24,770 nucleotides of DNA from a virus. The stretch is taken from the IMG/VR virus record IMGVR_UViG_3300020411_001981, positions 1 to 24,770 of that record, one strand, 5' to 3'. Position numbers and translations under genes: made by a program. Under the pieces are notes generated by a model. The model searched no databases, was not told the DNA's origin, and saw only the letters and a list, made by a program, of their open reading frames with translations. Numbering within the stretch: the stretch's first letter is position 1; each line of letters opens with the position of its first letter. Of this stretch, positions 9,224-16,969 are shown one piece after another.

Positions 9224-10030
9224 TTAGTTTCTATCTTCGTTTTCTTTCCGCCTATCCTCTCTGGCTCTTTTTCTAGCCTCGTTATCTCTCTTTCTAGCAG
9301 CTCTTGCGTCTTGTCGGTCGGCACGTTCTTTCTGGCGCTGGGCGTTTTGGGCTCTCTGGGCGTCTCGCTTTTCGCGTCGTCTTTCTTCCTGCGTCCTGAT
9401 ATTGGGTTCTCCTGCGCGTTCTTCAAATTGTCTCGCACGGGCTTTTGCTGCCGCCGCTTGATCTCCGGCTCTTTCGTGGGCTCGCGCTTCAGCTCCATGT
9501 ACTGCCGACCTAGGAGTTACCGTCCGTCTAGACTGTTGCCCAACCCCCTTGGCAACCGAACCAGCCAAAGCGGTGTTGCCCCCAAACCCCGCTTTTTGCA
9601 TCGCGTCTTGTCTAGCCAAACCGGGAGTGTCTGGGCCGTCTCCCATTTTGCCCCCAAAGTTCTTAAGACTTTTCTTGCGGAGTTCATCCCGCTTAGAAAT
9701 AAATTTATCTTGCCGCTTCTGTTGTTCTTGCCGTTGGGCTTGGGCAAAATCTCTCTTCTCTTGTCGCCGCATGGCAAGTTTGTCAGCCAGCGTATCTTTT
9801 CTCCCCCCATACAGCTCGCCAATGTAACCCCCCACAAGTTCCCCGGCGGGCTTAGACATATCAAAACCAACCTGAGACTGGATCTGGGCTGCTCGGGGCT
9901 GCTCAGATTTCTTAAATAGATCTTCCAAAGAGGTGGTTCTCATCGTCTCCTCAGTCATACCACCTCGTCTCATCCTTTTTAGGGCCTCAGCCATACGTTG
10001 CCGCGCAACATTCTGTGAGAGTTTAGCCAT
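9224..10030 (-). CDS. Arg/Gln/Ala-rich hypothetical protein downstream of terL
   Basis: A protein of 268 residues from ATG 10030 (MAKLSQNVARQRMAEALKRM). An alternative TTG at 10063 adds 11 residues and overlaps the terL stop as TTGA. I prefer the ATG because the extension adds no helical continuity, though coupled initiation at TTG is possible. The sequence is extremely rich in R, K, Q, E and A, with long low-complexity helical runs at about residues 85-125 and 180-268, separated by a Gly-rich linker near 125-165. No family is recognised. Its place directly after terL, where many phages have a portal gene, is unusual; it is far too short and too polar for a portal. A DNA- or core-binding structural protein is possible. 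Confidence 0.7.
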   Translation of the reverse strand: MAKLSQNVARQRMAEALKRMRRGGMTEETMRTTSLEDLFKKSEQPRAAQIQSQVGFDMSKPAGELVGGYIGELYGGRKDTLADKLAMRRQEKRDFAQAQRQEQQKRQDKFISKRDELRKKSLKNFGGKMGDGPDTPGLARQDAMQKAGFGGNTALAGSVAKGVGQQSRRTVTPRSAVHGAEARAHERAGDQAAAAKARARQFEERAGEPNIRTQEERRREKRDAQRAQNAQRQKERADRQDARAARKRDNEARKRAREDRRKENEDRN

Positions 10031-10059
10031 GCCATATACTATATTTAGGGGTTTATAAG

Positions 10060-11844
10060 TCAATCCAGCAATACTGCTTCAGGGTTCTGTAACGCCCCAT
10101 TCAACTGCTTGATGGTCACAGGTGGACGAACAGGCCCAGATCCCGACTGGGGTGGGTCAATCGCTACGAGGCCCAGCCGCTGGCGAGCACAATCAAGAGC
10201 TAGAAATGCCGCGTCTGCCAAGTCGGGGCTCCTGCCGAAACGTCCCTTGAACTCGGGCTTAGGCTCGATCTTCACCTTGAGCGATCCGCTCTTTACTAAT
10301 TCATAGTTCCTAGCCGTTATCTCCTGTGCCAGATCAGGGGCCACCCCGAACACCTGTTTAGTCCTCATCAATTCTTTTCCCACGAACCACATCTCAGATA
10401 CGCGGTTCGTGTACATCTCGGCCCCCGTTAGTTTGCTACTCAGACTAACGCGCTTGTCACTAGGCTTACCCCCAAAGCTTACCCTCAAAAATGTACCCGC
10501 CCACTCTCCCGCCAGCACATCACAGAAAGGAGCCCCTGCCCCTGTGGCATCAACTGCCACATTTTCAGGATCAATGTTTCGTTTTTCACAATGTTCCTTG
10601 ATCTGTCGAACAATTTGATAAGTCCGTGGAACAGCCTTGTTAGTCGCGTCGTCATTCAAATGAATTGCTTCACCGAACTCTATTACGTATTGACCGGATT
10701 TATCATATCCAACTGCAGCAGTGTACAGAATAGTCCGGTCTCCTCCATTGGTGAACGCTGGGTCACACCCGGCTATGTACACGGGTTTACTAGCCCACTC
10801 AACTTTGTTCATGGCCCCGCAGGTAGATAACTCAGACTCACTGTAGATTCCGGTGGTTTCGTCTGAATCAAAGAAAACGGCCCGTACCATCCGCATATAC
10901 CCCCGCGACTCTACCCCCAACAGAGCCTTATCCTCATCGAGTTTTTCCTGTGTCGGTAACCACGGGTACAATGTCTCCCCCGCCACGATGTTGGGGGATC
11001 GCTCCCCATCCAACCGCAGGTAATGCCCACCCCACTTGGTCTCCCAATTATCATACGTATTTGTATCTACTGAATCCCACCCCTCTTTTGGCTGAGACCA
11101 GATACCAAAAGCGTCGAACCTGCTGTTCGGGTTCGACATCCCAATAAGCTGGAATTCGGGGTTCTTGGAAAGGTTGGTAAGGCCCGCCTGTAAGATCGCT
11201 TCAGACAATTCGGATAGCTCATCCCCGATCAAAATTACACGCTTCTGCTTGATCCCGATAAATTTGCCCACGGCCTCGCGTGTCTTAGATTTCTCTGCAG
11301 AAATAAGGCTTAGGCCCGCTCGCTCAATTAAAGTCTGATTCTCATCTACATAAGCAGCGTTGCCAATGGAGTCCCTTATCTTTATCGGAGCCCCTTCAAT
11401 TACTGTAAGCAAAGACATGACCGACCCCCATATGCGTTTACGCGCTTCTCGCAATGTAGTGGACGTCATCAATACCAGTGTGTCTTTAGGTTGAGACAAC
11501 CAGTTAACAATGCCCCATGCCGCCATCGTGTGAGACTTACCCGATGAAGCGGACCCACCAATCGCCAAGTACTTATGCTCAATGGCACACCGAATCATTT
11601 CTTCCGCCCACGGGTGGCGCACCATAAGCTTTTCGGGCAAGTCTGGGTGATTCCACAACTCATCACACACCCTCCAAAAGTAATACTCTTTTGCCTTGTC
11701 ATGGGTGTGGTGTGCGAAACCATAGAGTAAAGCAGTTATTAAACTCGTAGGAGGTATGAGTAACCCACCCACATCCATCCGCTTGGTCTGTGGGTCAATA
11801 GTGGGTTCTAGTATCTGCTTGTAGGTCTTCTTCTTTGAAGCCAT
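10060..11844 (-). CDS. terL: terminase large subunit (packaging ATPase/nuclease)
   Basis: A 594-residue motor that docks on the portal, pumps DNA into the prohead and cuts the concatemer. The ATPase domain has Walker A GSASSGKS at 97-104, Walker B ILIGDE at 204-209 and a coupling-type motif GMSNPN near 235-240. The RNase H-like nuclease domain has three acidic positions: D361 (AGCDPAFTNGGDRT), D432 (VAVDATGAG) and D541/D544 (RSPDLADAAFLALD). Length and domain order fit a complete TerL. ATG 11844 has no Shine-Dalgarno; its leader reads GTTTAATT. It heads the minus-strand late operon and is divergent from the small-terminase-like gene, 29 bases away. Assignment is firm; the packaging mechanism (cos, pac or terminal repeats) cannot be read from the sequence. 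Confidence 0.96.
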   Translation of the reverse strand: MASKKKTYKQILEPTIDPQTKRMDVGGLLIPPTSLITALLYGFAHHTHDKAKEYYFWRVCDELWNHPDLPEKLMVRHPWAEEMIRCAIEHKYLAIGGSASSGKSHTMAAWGIVNWLSQPKDTLVLMTSTTLREARKRIWGSVMSLLTVIEGAPIKIRDSIGNAAYVDENQTLIERAGLSLISAEKSKTREAVGKFIGIKQKRVILIGDELSELSEAILQAGLTNLSKNPEFQLIGMSNPNSRFDAFGIWSQPKEGWDSVDTNTYDNWETKWGGHYLRLDGERSPNIVAGETLYPWLPTQEKLDEDKALLGVESRGYMRMVRAVFFDSDETTGIYSESELSTCGAMNKVEWASKPVYIAGCDPAFTNGGDRTILYTAAVGYDKSGQYVIEFGEAIHLNDDATNKAVPRTYQIVRQIKEHCEKRNIDPENVAVDATGAGAPFCDVLAGEWAGTFLRVSFGGKPSDKRVSLSSKLTGAEMYTNRVSEMWFVGKELMRTKQVFGVAPDLAQEITARNYELVKSGSLKVKIEPKPEFKGRFGRSPDLADAAFLALDCARQRLGLVAIDPPQSGSGPVRPPVTIKQLNGALQNPEAVLLD

Positions 11845-11847
11845 AAT
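11819..11847 (+). promoter_or_regulatory. candidate sigma70-like promoter of the rightward operon
   Basis: TTGTAG at 11819-11824 and CATAAT at 11842-11847 are separated by exactly 17 bases. The -10 matches the consensus at five of six positions; the -35 keeps only its first three bases plus spacing. Predicted transcription start is near 11854, about 20 bases before GTG 11874. It lies inside the 5' end of terL, because the 29-base intergenic gap cannot hold a full promoter. It is a weak match and unproven. Confidence 0.35.
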
Positions 11848-11855
11848 TAAACCAC

Positions 11856-11884
11856 AAAGTAAGGACCGTTCTTGTGAGTGACAA
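11856..11884 (-). promoter_or_regulatory. candidate sigma70-like promoter of the leftward terL operon
   Basis: On the minus strand TTGTCA (plus coordinates 11879-11884, five of six matches to TTGACA) is followed after 17 bases by TACTTT (11856-11861, three of six). Transcription would start about 5-7 bases before ATG 11844, leaving a very short leader. The -35 lies within the first codons of the divergent gene, so the two promoters would face away from each other across less than 70 bases. Confidence is low because the -10 is poor. Confidence 0.3.
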
Positions 11885-12467
11885 CCCCAAAGACGATCTA
11901 AAGCAAAGGGCTTTAGAGATGCACAATAAGAACTACAAGATGAACGTAATTGCGCGTGAGCTTGGAGTTCACTCGGGAACCGTGCGACGGTGGTTCAAAG
12001 CAATGGGGCTCCCCCCACGGAAGGGGGGTAACGTACCGCACAAACCTGTGGTAAGTGACGACCCTCCAGACGATCAACTCGCGGCAGACATTGATGACGA
12101 ACTTAACAATATGACTAATGATGCGATTCTCTGTGCACAGCACGACGCTAGAAAAGAAGAGGATCAAACCATGATGGAAATTGCGGAACGTCAGTCCACC
12201 CCTGCTGATAAGTATCAGCACTACATTGCTGCCGCAGGAATAAAGCTTCTACGGGACAGTGTGAAAAACCTTCGCGGTCCTAAAACCGTCAGGGAACTGT
12301 CAGAACTAGATCAACTTATACGAAGGAACCTAGGTCTTAACGCCAAAGGCGGGGGTGCCAGCTCCATGCAGATTGACATATCAATTCTGAACAACACGAA
12401 AGCAGATCGTGGGGGCGGGGCCATAAGCCCCAAAAAAGTAATAGATATAGACCCCGACAATGATTAA
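11874..12467 (+). CDS. helix-turn-helix protein, probable small terminase subunit
   Basis: A 197-residue protein starting at GTG 11874, with AAGGA at 11861-11865 as one of the few good ribosome binding sites in the window. Residues 15-45 form a homeodomain-like helix-turn-helix (MNVIARELGVHSGTVRRWFK). An acidic linker follows at 55-85. A helical segment around 110-160 (KYQHYIAAAGIKLLRDSV, then TVRELSELDQLIRRNLGL) resembles the oligomerisation region of phage small terminases. The C-terminus is acidic. Small terminases recognise the packaging site and form a ring that presents DNA to TerL. The divergent orientation to terL is unusual, so the HTH could also, or instead, regulate the divergent promoters. 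It overlaps the next gene by 8 bases. Confidence 0.6.
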   Translation: MSDNPKDDLKQRALEMHNKNYKMNVIARELGVHSGTVRRWFKAMGLPPRKGGNVPHKPVVSDDPPDDQLAADIDDELNNMTNDAILCAQHDARKEEDQTMMEIAERQSTPADKYQHYIAAAGIKLLRDSVKNLRGPKTVRELSELDQLIRRNLGLNAKGGGASSMQIDISILNNTKADRGGGAISPKKVIDIDPDND

Positions 12468-12795
12468 CAACTTTGATGACTTCGATTCTGGGCGAATGGA
12501 CGATCTGTCGTTTGACAGAAACGCGCACATAAACGAGCCCGCAAAGAAAGACCGATCTGATGATAAGCCTTTTATCCTCCTATCAGAATTGCGGGACGCA
12601 CTCATAGGAGTAATCGAGGGTGCGGACACCCACCCGCGCGCTTGCTATAGCATAAATATGGTAAAAACCATACTGCAGGAAAAACACGACCTACCAGAAG
12701 ACGTTCTCCAAGAAGCTGTAAACACATTGATGCGGACTTATTTAGGTCCATCAACTCCTTGTTTTTTAGATACAAGCATACTCTCAGATGAATGA
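12460..12795 (+). CDS. small hypothetical acidic protein
   Basis: A 111-residue protein of no recognised family. It begins at ATG 12460, overlapping the upstream stop as ATGATTAA, and ends by overlapping the next start by 8 bases, so translation of the three genes is probably coupled. The first 35 residues are polar and rich in D, N and K, probably disordered. Residues 38-100 look globular and mainly helical (FILLSELRDALIGVIEG, then NMVKTILQEKHDLPEDVLQE). It has no Cys/His metal pattern or membrane segment. Position between the small-terminase-like gene and the resolvase suggests an early accessory role. Confidence 0.7.
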   Translation: MINNFDDFDSGRMDDLSFDRNAHINEPAKKDRSDDKPFILLSELRDALIGVIEGADTHPRACYSINMVKTILQEKHDLPEDVLQEAVNTLMRTYLGPSTPCFLDTSILSDE

Positions 12796-13036
12796 CCTGT
12801 TTCAAACAAAGGTCAGGGAGGAAAAACCAGTAGCAATGGTGCGGGTGCAGCTTCCTGATATTAACGATTTCAAATTCAAAAGGGTGGAACTCGTTGGTAG
12901 TTTCTACCGAGTAATTCCTAAAACAGGTAAAGAAGTGGGTTTTCTGCGTTGTCTGCAAAAGAATATGGATCTTTTCGTTCCCGAATCAGGGAATGGTCTG
13001 TTAGTCTCAGCGAAGCTAATAGACCAACTTGCATGA
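12788..13036 (+). CDS. small hypothetical protein
   Basis: An 82-residue protein of no recognised family. It appears mostly beta-stranded (VAMVRVQLPDI, FKRVELVGSFYRVIP, GLLVSAKLIDQLA), with basic patches that would suit a small nucleic-acid- or protein-binding fold, but no motif is decisive. It overlaps the upstream gene by 8 bases and its stop overlaps the RuvC-like start as ATGA. This tight coupling suggests expression in step with the resolvase. Function unknown. Confidence 0.65.
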   Translation: MNDLFQTKVREEKPVAMVRVQLPDINDFKFKRVELVGSFYRVIPKTGKEVGFLRCLQKNMDLFVPESGNGLLVSAKLIDQLA

Positions 13037-13536
13037 TCGTAGGTGTAGATAACGGCTTAGATGGTGGGTTGTGTGCCATCTCAAAACACGACGGTTCGAT
13101 TATAGACAAGATATCCATGCCGTGCCTCCAGCGATCTAAGAAAAGAGAAATAGACATCCATAAGATCAACAACTGGTTAGTAGATCTCTGCACACCTTTT
13201 GAATTAGCTATCGAAGAGCCTCTCGCGCACGCAAGAAGCTCACAAGCTGTGAGGTCTATGGCCATAAGTTTCGGCAAGTTGCTAGGGATGGCCGAGTCAC
13301 ATGACTACACAGTCAAAAGAGTGAGTGTTCATAAATGGCAAAAGCATATGCTCGGCAACACAGTCAAAGGCAAAACTAAAGAAGCGGCTCTAGCTGTCGC
13401 AGAAGAGCGTGCGCCCCAAGAAAACTGGCTCAAGAATAAGAGATGCCGCACCCCCCACGACGGAATGATAGACGCCTACCTTATTGCGCTCTACATCCGT
13501 GAAAAAGAAATTAAAGAATTTTCTGGCGGTGGTTGA
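13033..13536 (+). CDS. RuvC-like Holliday-junction resolvase
   Basis: A 167-residue RNase H-fold endonuclease predicted to cut four-way junctions or branched replication intermediates before packaging. The sequence opens with the first strand and catalytic Asp (MIVGVDNGLDGG, D6). A second acidic site is IEEPL (E61/E62). The C-terminal catalytic cluster is PHDGMIDAYLIALY (H142, D143, D147). The basic helix VKGKTKEAALAVAEE is typical of the family. Length matches cellular and phage RuvC. I chose ATG 13033, which overlaps the previous stop as ATGA, over a longer in-frame start at 12949 that would run through the upstream gene. It acts in the cytoplasm with the downstream helicase and nuclease. 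Confidence 0.85.
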   Translation: MIVGVDNGLDGGLCAISKHDGSIIDKISMPCLQRSKKREIDIHKINNWLVDLCTPFELAIEEPLAHARSSQAVRSMAISFGKLLGMAESHDYTVKRVSVHKWQKHMLGNTVKGKTKEAALAVAEERAPQENWLKNKRCRTPHDGMIDAYLIALYIREKEIKEFSGGG

Positions 13537-13557
13537 AAGATCTGGTAAATAGCCCGA

Positions 13558-14853
13558 GTGAAAACTCTCTACGCACCGCAACAAAGAGCCGCAGACTTCT
13601 TTATCAATCAGCTAGTCAAACGTATAAACACCTTAGATGGCTCTAGTACAGGGTGTGGTAAGACCGTAGTCGCCTGTTACGTCGCTAAGATGCTGGGGTT
13701 CCCAGTTGCCGTAATCTGTCCCAAGGCAGTCATTACCAGCTGGGAACGTGAGCTTAAGGAGTTCGGTATTGAACCCGTATTTGTCCTAAACTATGAAAAA
13801 ATACGTACCGGCAACACAAAATTCATGAGCCGGAAGGGGAAGAAAATTTTCAAATGGCACTTACCGCGGAACACTTTCGTACTGATGGATGAAATCCACA
13901 AAGCTAAAGGCCCTTTCACCCTTAACGCTCAGCTATTGATTTCCCTAGTCCTACAGAAATTCCGAGTCCACGGGATGTCGGCTACCGCCAGTGAGACTCC
14001 TGTAGAAATGAGGGCGCTGGGCTTCTGCCTTGGGCTCCATTCTCTCAACAAAGATGTGTACCCCCTCCACAACTGGTTTAAGTGGATGCGTAAAAAAGGG
14101 TGCCTCAAAGACCAGTGGAACAACTGGAAGCTATCGAGACGAAGTGCCCTCAAAGAATTACACGCAGAGATGTATGGACAATGTGCGCGCAGACTAACTG
14201 TTAAGGACTTCCCCGACTCATTCCGCGATAACATGGTTTTCGTGGAACCCATTGACTTCAAGGACTCAAGCAAGATCTTCGATGCTTACGAAGCATTAGG
14301 GGTTACACCCGACATCATCACAGAATTTATAGAGAATGGGACCGTCGCCAGTAGCGAACACCTTATTGTGAACCTAGGAAAAGCTCGTAGGTTGGCGGAA
14401 TCTTTTAAGGTTCCTGAAATGGCCGATATGGCACAAGACCTTATTAACGAAGGTAATAGTGTCGTGCTCTTCGTTAACTACAAAGACACTGTGGACGCGC
14501 TATGTGGCTTACTAAAATGCGGGAGAATCGAGGGGGGCCAAACAGCCGAAGAGCGGCAAAAAGTTATCGACGATTTCCAAGCAGATAAAACGCATTGTGT
14601 TGTAGCCAATATTGCAGCGGGGGGTACGGGGATCTCCCTCCACGACACCCACGGCCATAGACCGAGAATTTCACTTATAAGCCCAACATTCGACGCCAAG
14701 AGTTATTTACAGACATTAGGGCGGATTCACAGAAACGGGGGCAAAAGTGATGCCATCCAAAAAATCCTAGTCGCCGCCGGGACAGTCGAAGAATCAGTCA
14801 TGGCCTCGGTACAACAGAAAGCACTCAACATTAAAGAACTACACGGAGAATGA
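13558..14853 (+). CDS. SF2 DEAD/SNF2-like helicase
   Basis: A 431-residue ATP-dependent DNA translocase or helicase from GTG 13558. The RecA1 domain has a Q-type start (YAPQQRAA), Walker A SSTGCGKT at 29-36, motif Ia near ICPKAVITSWERE (53-65), DEIH at 111-114 and SAT at 141-143. The RecA2 domain has VVLFVNYKDTVDAL (302-315), AGGTGISLHD (354-363) and motif VI QTLGRIHRNGG (385-395). It is short for SNF2 enzymes, as is usual for phage members, and has no accessory domain. Stop and next start overlap as ATGA. It probably remodels replication forks or recombination intermediates beside the Cas4-like nuclease. No Shine-Dalgarno is visible. Confidence 0.9.
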   Translation: MKTLYAPQQRAADFFINQLVKRINTLDGSSTGCGKTVVACYVAKMLGFPVAVICPKAVITSWERELKEFGIEPVFVLNYEKIRTGNTKFMSRKGKKIFKWHLPRNTFVLMDEIHKAKGPFTLNAQLLISLVLQKFRVHGMSATASETPVEMRALGFCLGLHSLNKDVYPLHNWFKWMRKKGCLKDQWNNWKLSRRSALKELHAEMYGQCARRLTVKDFPDSFRDNMVFVEPIDFKDSSKIFDAYEALGVTPDIITEFIENGTVASSEHLIVNLGKARRLAESFKVPEMADMAQDLINEGNSVVLFVNYKDTVDALCGLLKCGRIEGGQTAEERQKVIDDFQADKTHCVVANIAAGGTGISLHDTHGHRPRISLISPTFDAKSYLQTLGRIHRNGGKSDAIQKILVAAGTVEESVMASVQQKALNIKELHGE

Positions 14854-15962
14854 ACACACCAGACCACTCATCCAGAGGACACGCGGAATTTTCGCCCTCG
14901 TCATTAAAATACGTAGCAGGCTGTGCAGGCTACCACGGGAGAGACGGCACTAATGCCGCCGCCGAAATGGGCACCCGCATTCACGAAGCCTTGGAAGTCC
15001 ACGACCCCTCGGCCCTTCACAACGAGCAAGAGCTACAGATCTACGATCAGATCGTGGAGATGGAGGAGGCGTTCATGGGTAACTTCTCGGGGATACAAGA
15101 GGAACACAATGAGATACAGGTAGACGTAGAACTGGACGGGACAGGCACATGGGGGACCTGTGACCGCTTCCTTATTTTAGAGTCTGGTTCTGAGGCCGTA
15201 ATGGCCGATTACAAAACCGGTATCAGCATCATCGACCCACCAGAGAAGAACTGGCAAGCAAAGGCTTACACGGTTGGAGCGTTCCAGAAGTTCCCTGATA
15301 TAGAGAAGATTGTCTTCGTATTCTATGTCCCACAACACAATGCGAGCCTCCACCACACTTTTGTGCGTTCTGATGTAGACGGGATAGTCTCGGAGCTGAG
15401 CGATATAATTAAACAAGCAGAGAAGATCCGACCTAAATGGAATGAAGGGACTCCTAGTCTGGATGACCTAACCCCCAACGTGAACTGTCGCTTCTGTAGA
15501 TACGAAGACTCCTGCCCCGCCCTCGGTGGATTAGTTGTCGAGGTCGCCAAGAAGATCAACCCCCAGCTACCAGACGTAGACATCGAGAACACGGAAGATC
15601 CTGAGCTTGTAGAGCAACTATGGGCCATCGCTAAAATCGTTTCCAACTGGGCAGACCGTTTCAAAAAGAGAGCAGTAGCCCTAGCAAAAGACGGGACTGA
15701 ATTTCCCTCACTGAAACTACGAAGTATGGGCTCGTCTCGCCGTATCATGGACAACAAAAGTCTGCTAGAAGTAGCCGCAGAATTTGGTGTCAGCGCCGAA
15801 GATGTGTTGGAACACGCGAATATCCCATTGGCGAAACTTGCTAAGGCTGTAGGTGATACAGCCGAAAAAGGAGGAAAGAGAAAATTATCTGACAATTTCG
15901 TTGACGCCTGTCAAGATGCGGGCATTATCGAAACATCAGACCCGCGATACACATTATCGTAG
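14850..15962 (+). CDS. Cas4/RecB-like PD-(D/E)XK nuclease with candidate Fe-S cysteines
   Basis: A 370-residue predicted exonuclease. Residues 40-50 hold the RecB-family His (GTRIHEALE, H45). The catalytic core is TCDRFLI (D105), then MADYKTG (D120, K122), followed by NWQAKAY (Q136) as in motif QxxxY. Four cysteines, C25 in GCAGY plus C213, C216 and C222 (CRFCRYEDSC), are spaced like the Fe-S cluster of Cas4, AddB and Dna2. The C-terminal 130 residues are an extra helical domain. It resembles the DUF2800-type genes that phages often carry beside an SSB-like gene, polA and a VapE-type primase, the order seen here. It probably resects ends or processes flaps. There is no cas1 or cas2, so it is not a CRISPR adaptation gene. 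Confidence 0.85.
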   Translation: MNTPDHSSRGHAEFSPSSLKYVAGCAGYHGRDGTNAAAEMGTRIHEALEVHDPSALHNEQELQIYDQIVEMEEAFMGNFSGIQEEHNEIQVDVELDGTGTWGTCDRFLILESGSEAVMADYKTGISIIDPPEKNWQAKAYTVGAFQKFPDIEKIVFVFYVPQHNASLHHTFVRSDVDGIVSELSDIIKQAEKIRPKWNEGTPSLDDLTPNVNCRFCRYEDSCPALGGLVVEVAKKINPQLPDVDIENTEDPELVEQLWAIAKIVSNWADRFKKRAVALAKDGTEFPSLKLRSMGSSRRIMDNKSLLEVAAEFGVSAEDVLEHANIPLAKLAKAVGDTAEKGGKRKLSDNFVDACQDAGIIETSDPRYTLS

Positions 15963-15991
15963 GTCGTAACCGGAAACAAGAAACACGAACC

Positions 15992-16642
15992 ATGAGTGAT
16001 GACACTACGGCTCTCGCAGCCGCACCTAAAGGAGGGATTATCCCTAACGAAGCTGGCTTCATTATTGACGCCTCGGATATTGATATCCCCCGACTGAACA
16101 TCGTCCAAAAGACGAGCGACATTGACGCTCCCTTTGGAAGTGTTGTTCTGGACAAGAAGCACATTATGCTCGCCCCGGAAGCGGCAACCGAAGTCTCGGT
16201 TCTGGCTGCAACCAAAGGGTGGCGCGAAGATGTGCCCTTCGATGACGATGTAATGCCGCAGATCGCCTACACAGAGGCTGATCGGGCGCGTATTGCCGAG
16301 TCTTCGGAATACAACCTGTTGGAGTTCGCAGAGATTACTCTGCTTTTCCAACAGCCTGAGGACAGTGAAAATGACAGTGCTTACCCATTTACCATTGGTA
16401 AGCTCAGTTATGCCCTCGGCAAAATCAACGTCGCGAAGGACGCCTACAGGCAAACCTTCAAGCGGTTAGCGACGTACGCAGCCTTCAACCGAGACAAGAA
16501 TCTCGGGGAAGTTCTGTGGAACTTTGAGTCCTGCCCCATTACTCGGGGCAAGTATAGTTGGTTTGCACCAATGCTCACCGTTTCTCAGAACACACCTGAT
16601 AAGGCTGTGACCGCATGGATCAGGGATTTCAACGGAAACTAA
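15992..16642 (+). CDS. probable single-stranded DNA-binding protein
   Basis: A 216-residue protein with no catalytic motif. Residues 28-150 alternate short beta strands and acidic loops (IPRLNIVQKTS, FGSVVLDKKHIML, EVSVLAATKGW), as expected of an OB-type fold. A basic/aromatic helix follows (KDAYRQTFKRLATYAAFNR, 145-165), then another strand pair ending in an acidic-aromatic tail (TAWIRDFNGN). In many phages a DUF2815-type or gp2.5-like SSB gene sits between a DUF2800-like nuclease and polA, so synteny supports this role more than direct similarity. It would coat ssDNA at the fork and interact with polymerase and helicase. A separate recombination mediator is possible. Only 29 bases separate it from the nuclease gene. 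Confidence 0.5.
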   Translation: MSDDTTALAAAPKGGIIPNEAGFIIDASDIDIPRLNIVQKTSDIDAPFGSVVLDKKHIMLAPEAATEVSVLAATKGWREDVPFDDDVMPQIAYTEADRARIAESSEYNLLEFAEITLLFQQPEDSENDSAYPFTIGKLSYALGKINVAKDAYRQTFKRLATYAAFNRDKNLGEVLWNFESCPITRGKYSWFAPMLTVSQNTPDKAVTAWIRDFNGN

Positions 16643-16644
16643 TT

Positions 16645-16869
16645 ATGTCTGGGGAACCCGTAGATACCACAGTGCCCATCCTCACTAGCGAGGCTAAAAT
16701 GCTCCAGCAGATGATTTCCAAGCTGGACGAGCAGCTTCAGGAGTTGGAGTTCAACAAGCTCAAGTTATGTACGGTGCGTGACGCGCTGTTAAAAAACCTT
16801 GGGCTGACCGTTGAGCAACTGGAGCTTCCGCTCGCTTTAGCGGAGGGTGAGGAACAAAGTTCCGACTAG
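16645..16869 (+). CDS. small coiled-coil protein
   Basis: A 74-residue protein from ATG 16645; a longer in-frame start at 16615 lies inside the upstream gene and is less likely. Residues 15-45 form a clear heptad helix (MLQQMISKLDEQLQELEFNK), followed by a shorter amphipathic helix and an acidic tail. Family is not recognised. It could be a dimeric adaptor for replication proteins. It is the last gene before the folded RNA and terminator at 16880-17010, so a transcript started upstream would end just after it unless the terminator is read through. Confidence 0.7.
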   Translation: MSGEPVDTTVPILTSEAKMLQQMISKLDEQLQELEFNKLKLCTVRDALLKNLGLTVEQLELPLALAEGEEQSSD

Positions 16870-16879
16870 GTAAGATCAA

Positions 16880-16969
16880 GGGGGTTTAGGAAATGCGGCG
16901 GGGTGTTGCAGCTCTGGTTAGTGATGTATCCTGTCCAGTAACCGCATAAAACTGGACTCCCCTAAACCT
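16880..16969 (+). ncRNA. candidate structured RNA with H-type pseudoknot upstream of DNA polymerase
   Basis: The pairing is visible by eye. Closing stem: GGTTTAGG (16883-16890) with CCTAAACC (16961-16968). Internal hairpin: GTCCAGT (16933-16939) with ACTGGAC (16951-16957), 7 bp with an 11-nt loop. Within that loop CCGCAT (16942-16947) is perfectly complementary to ATGCGG (16893-16898), giving an a-b-a'-b' pseudoknot inside the closing stem. A competing pairing, GGTTA (16916-16920) with TAACC (16939-16943), would break both inner elements. The intervening 34 nt show no strong stem. I do not match it to a riboswitch, ribozyme or tRNA I know. It could be a cis-regulatory leader of the polymerase gene, a free small RNA ending at the terminator, or an origin structure. 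Confidence 0.6.

Noticed and set aside
9220-9498. Minus-strand frame of 92 codons overlapping the Arg/Gln-rich gene
   Set aside because: It lies wholly within the real gene in another frame; its Lys/Glu-rich composition is the expected frame-shifted image of Arg/Gln codons, and it has no family resemblance.
9311-9919. Plus-strand frame of 202 codons
   Set aside because: Antisense of the Arg/Gln-rich gene; the Phe/Leu/Ser-rich product mirrors Lys/Arg/Glu codons on the other strand.
10030-10063. TTGACT followed by an AT-rich stretch on the minus strand after terL, as an internal promoter
   Set aside because: A good TATAGT sits only 14 bases after TTGACT, too close, and at 17-18 bases the match is poor.
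12949-13032. Upstream start for the RuvC-like gene
   Set aside because: It would run through the preceding gene; ATG 13033 forms ATGA overlap and begins right at the first RuvC strand.
14850-15962. Cas4-like gene as part of a CRISPR-Cas system
   Set aside because: No repeats, cas1, cas2 or effector genes nearby; the gene sits in a replication operon.
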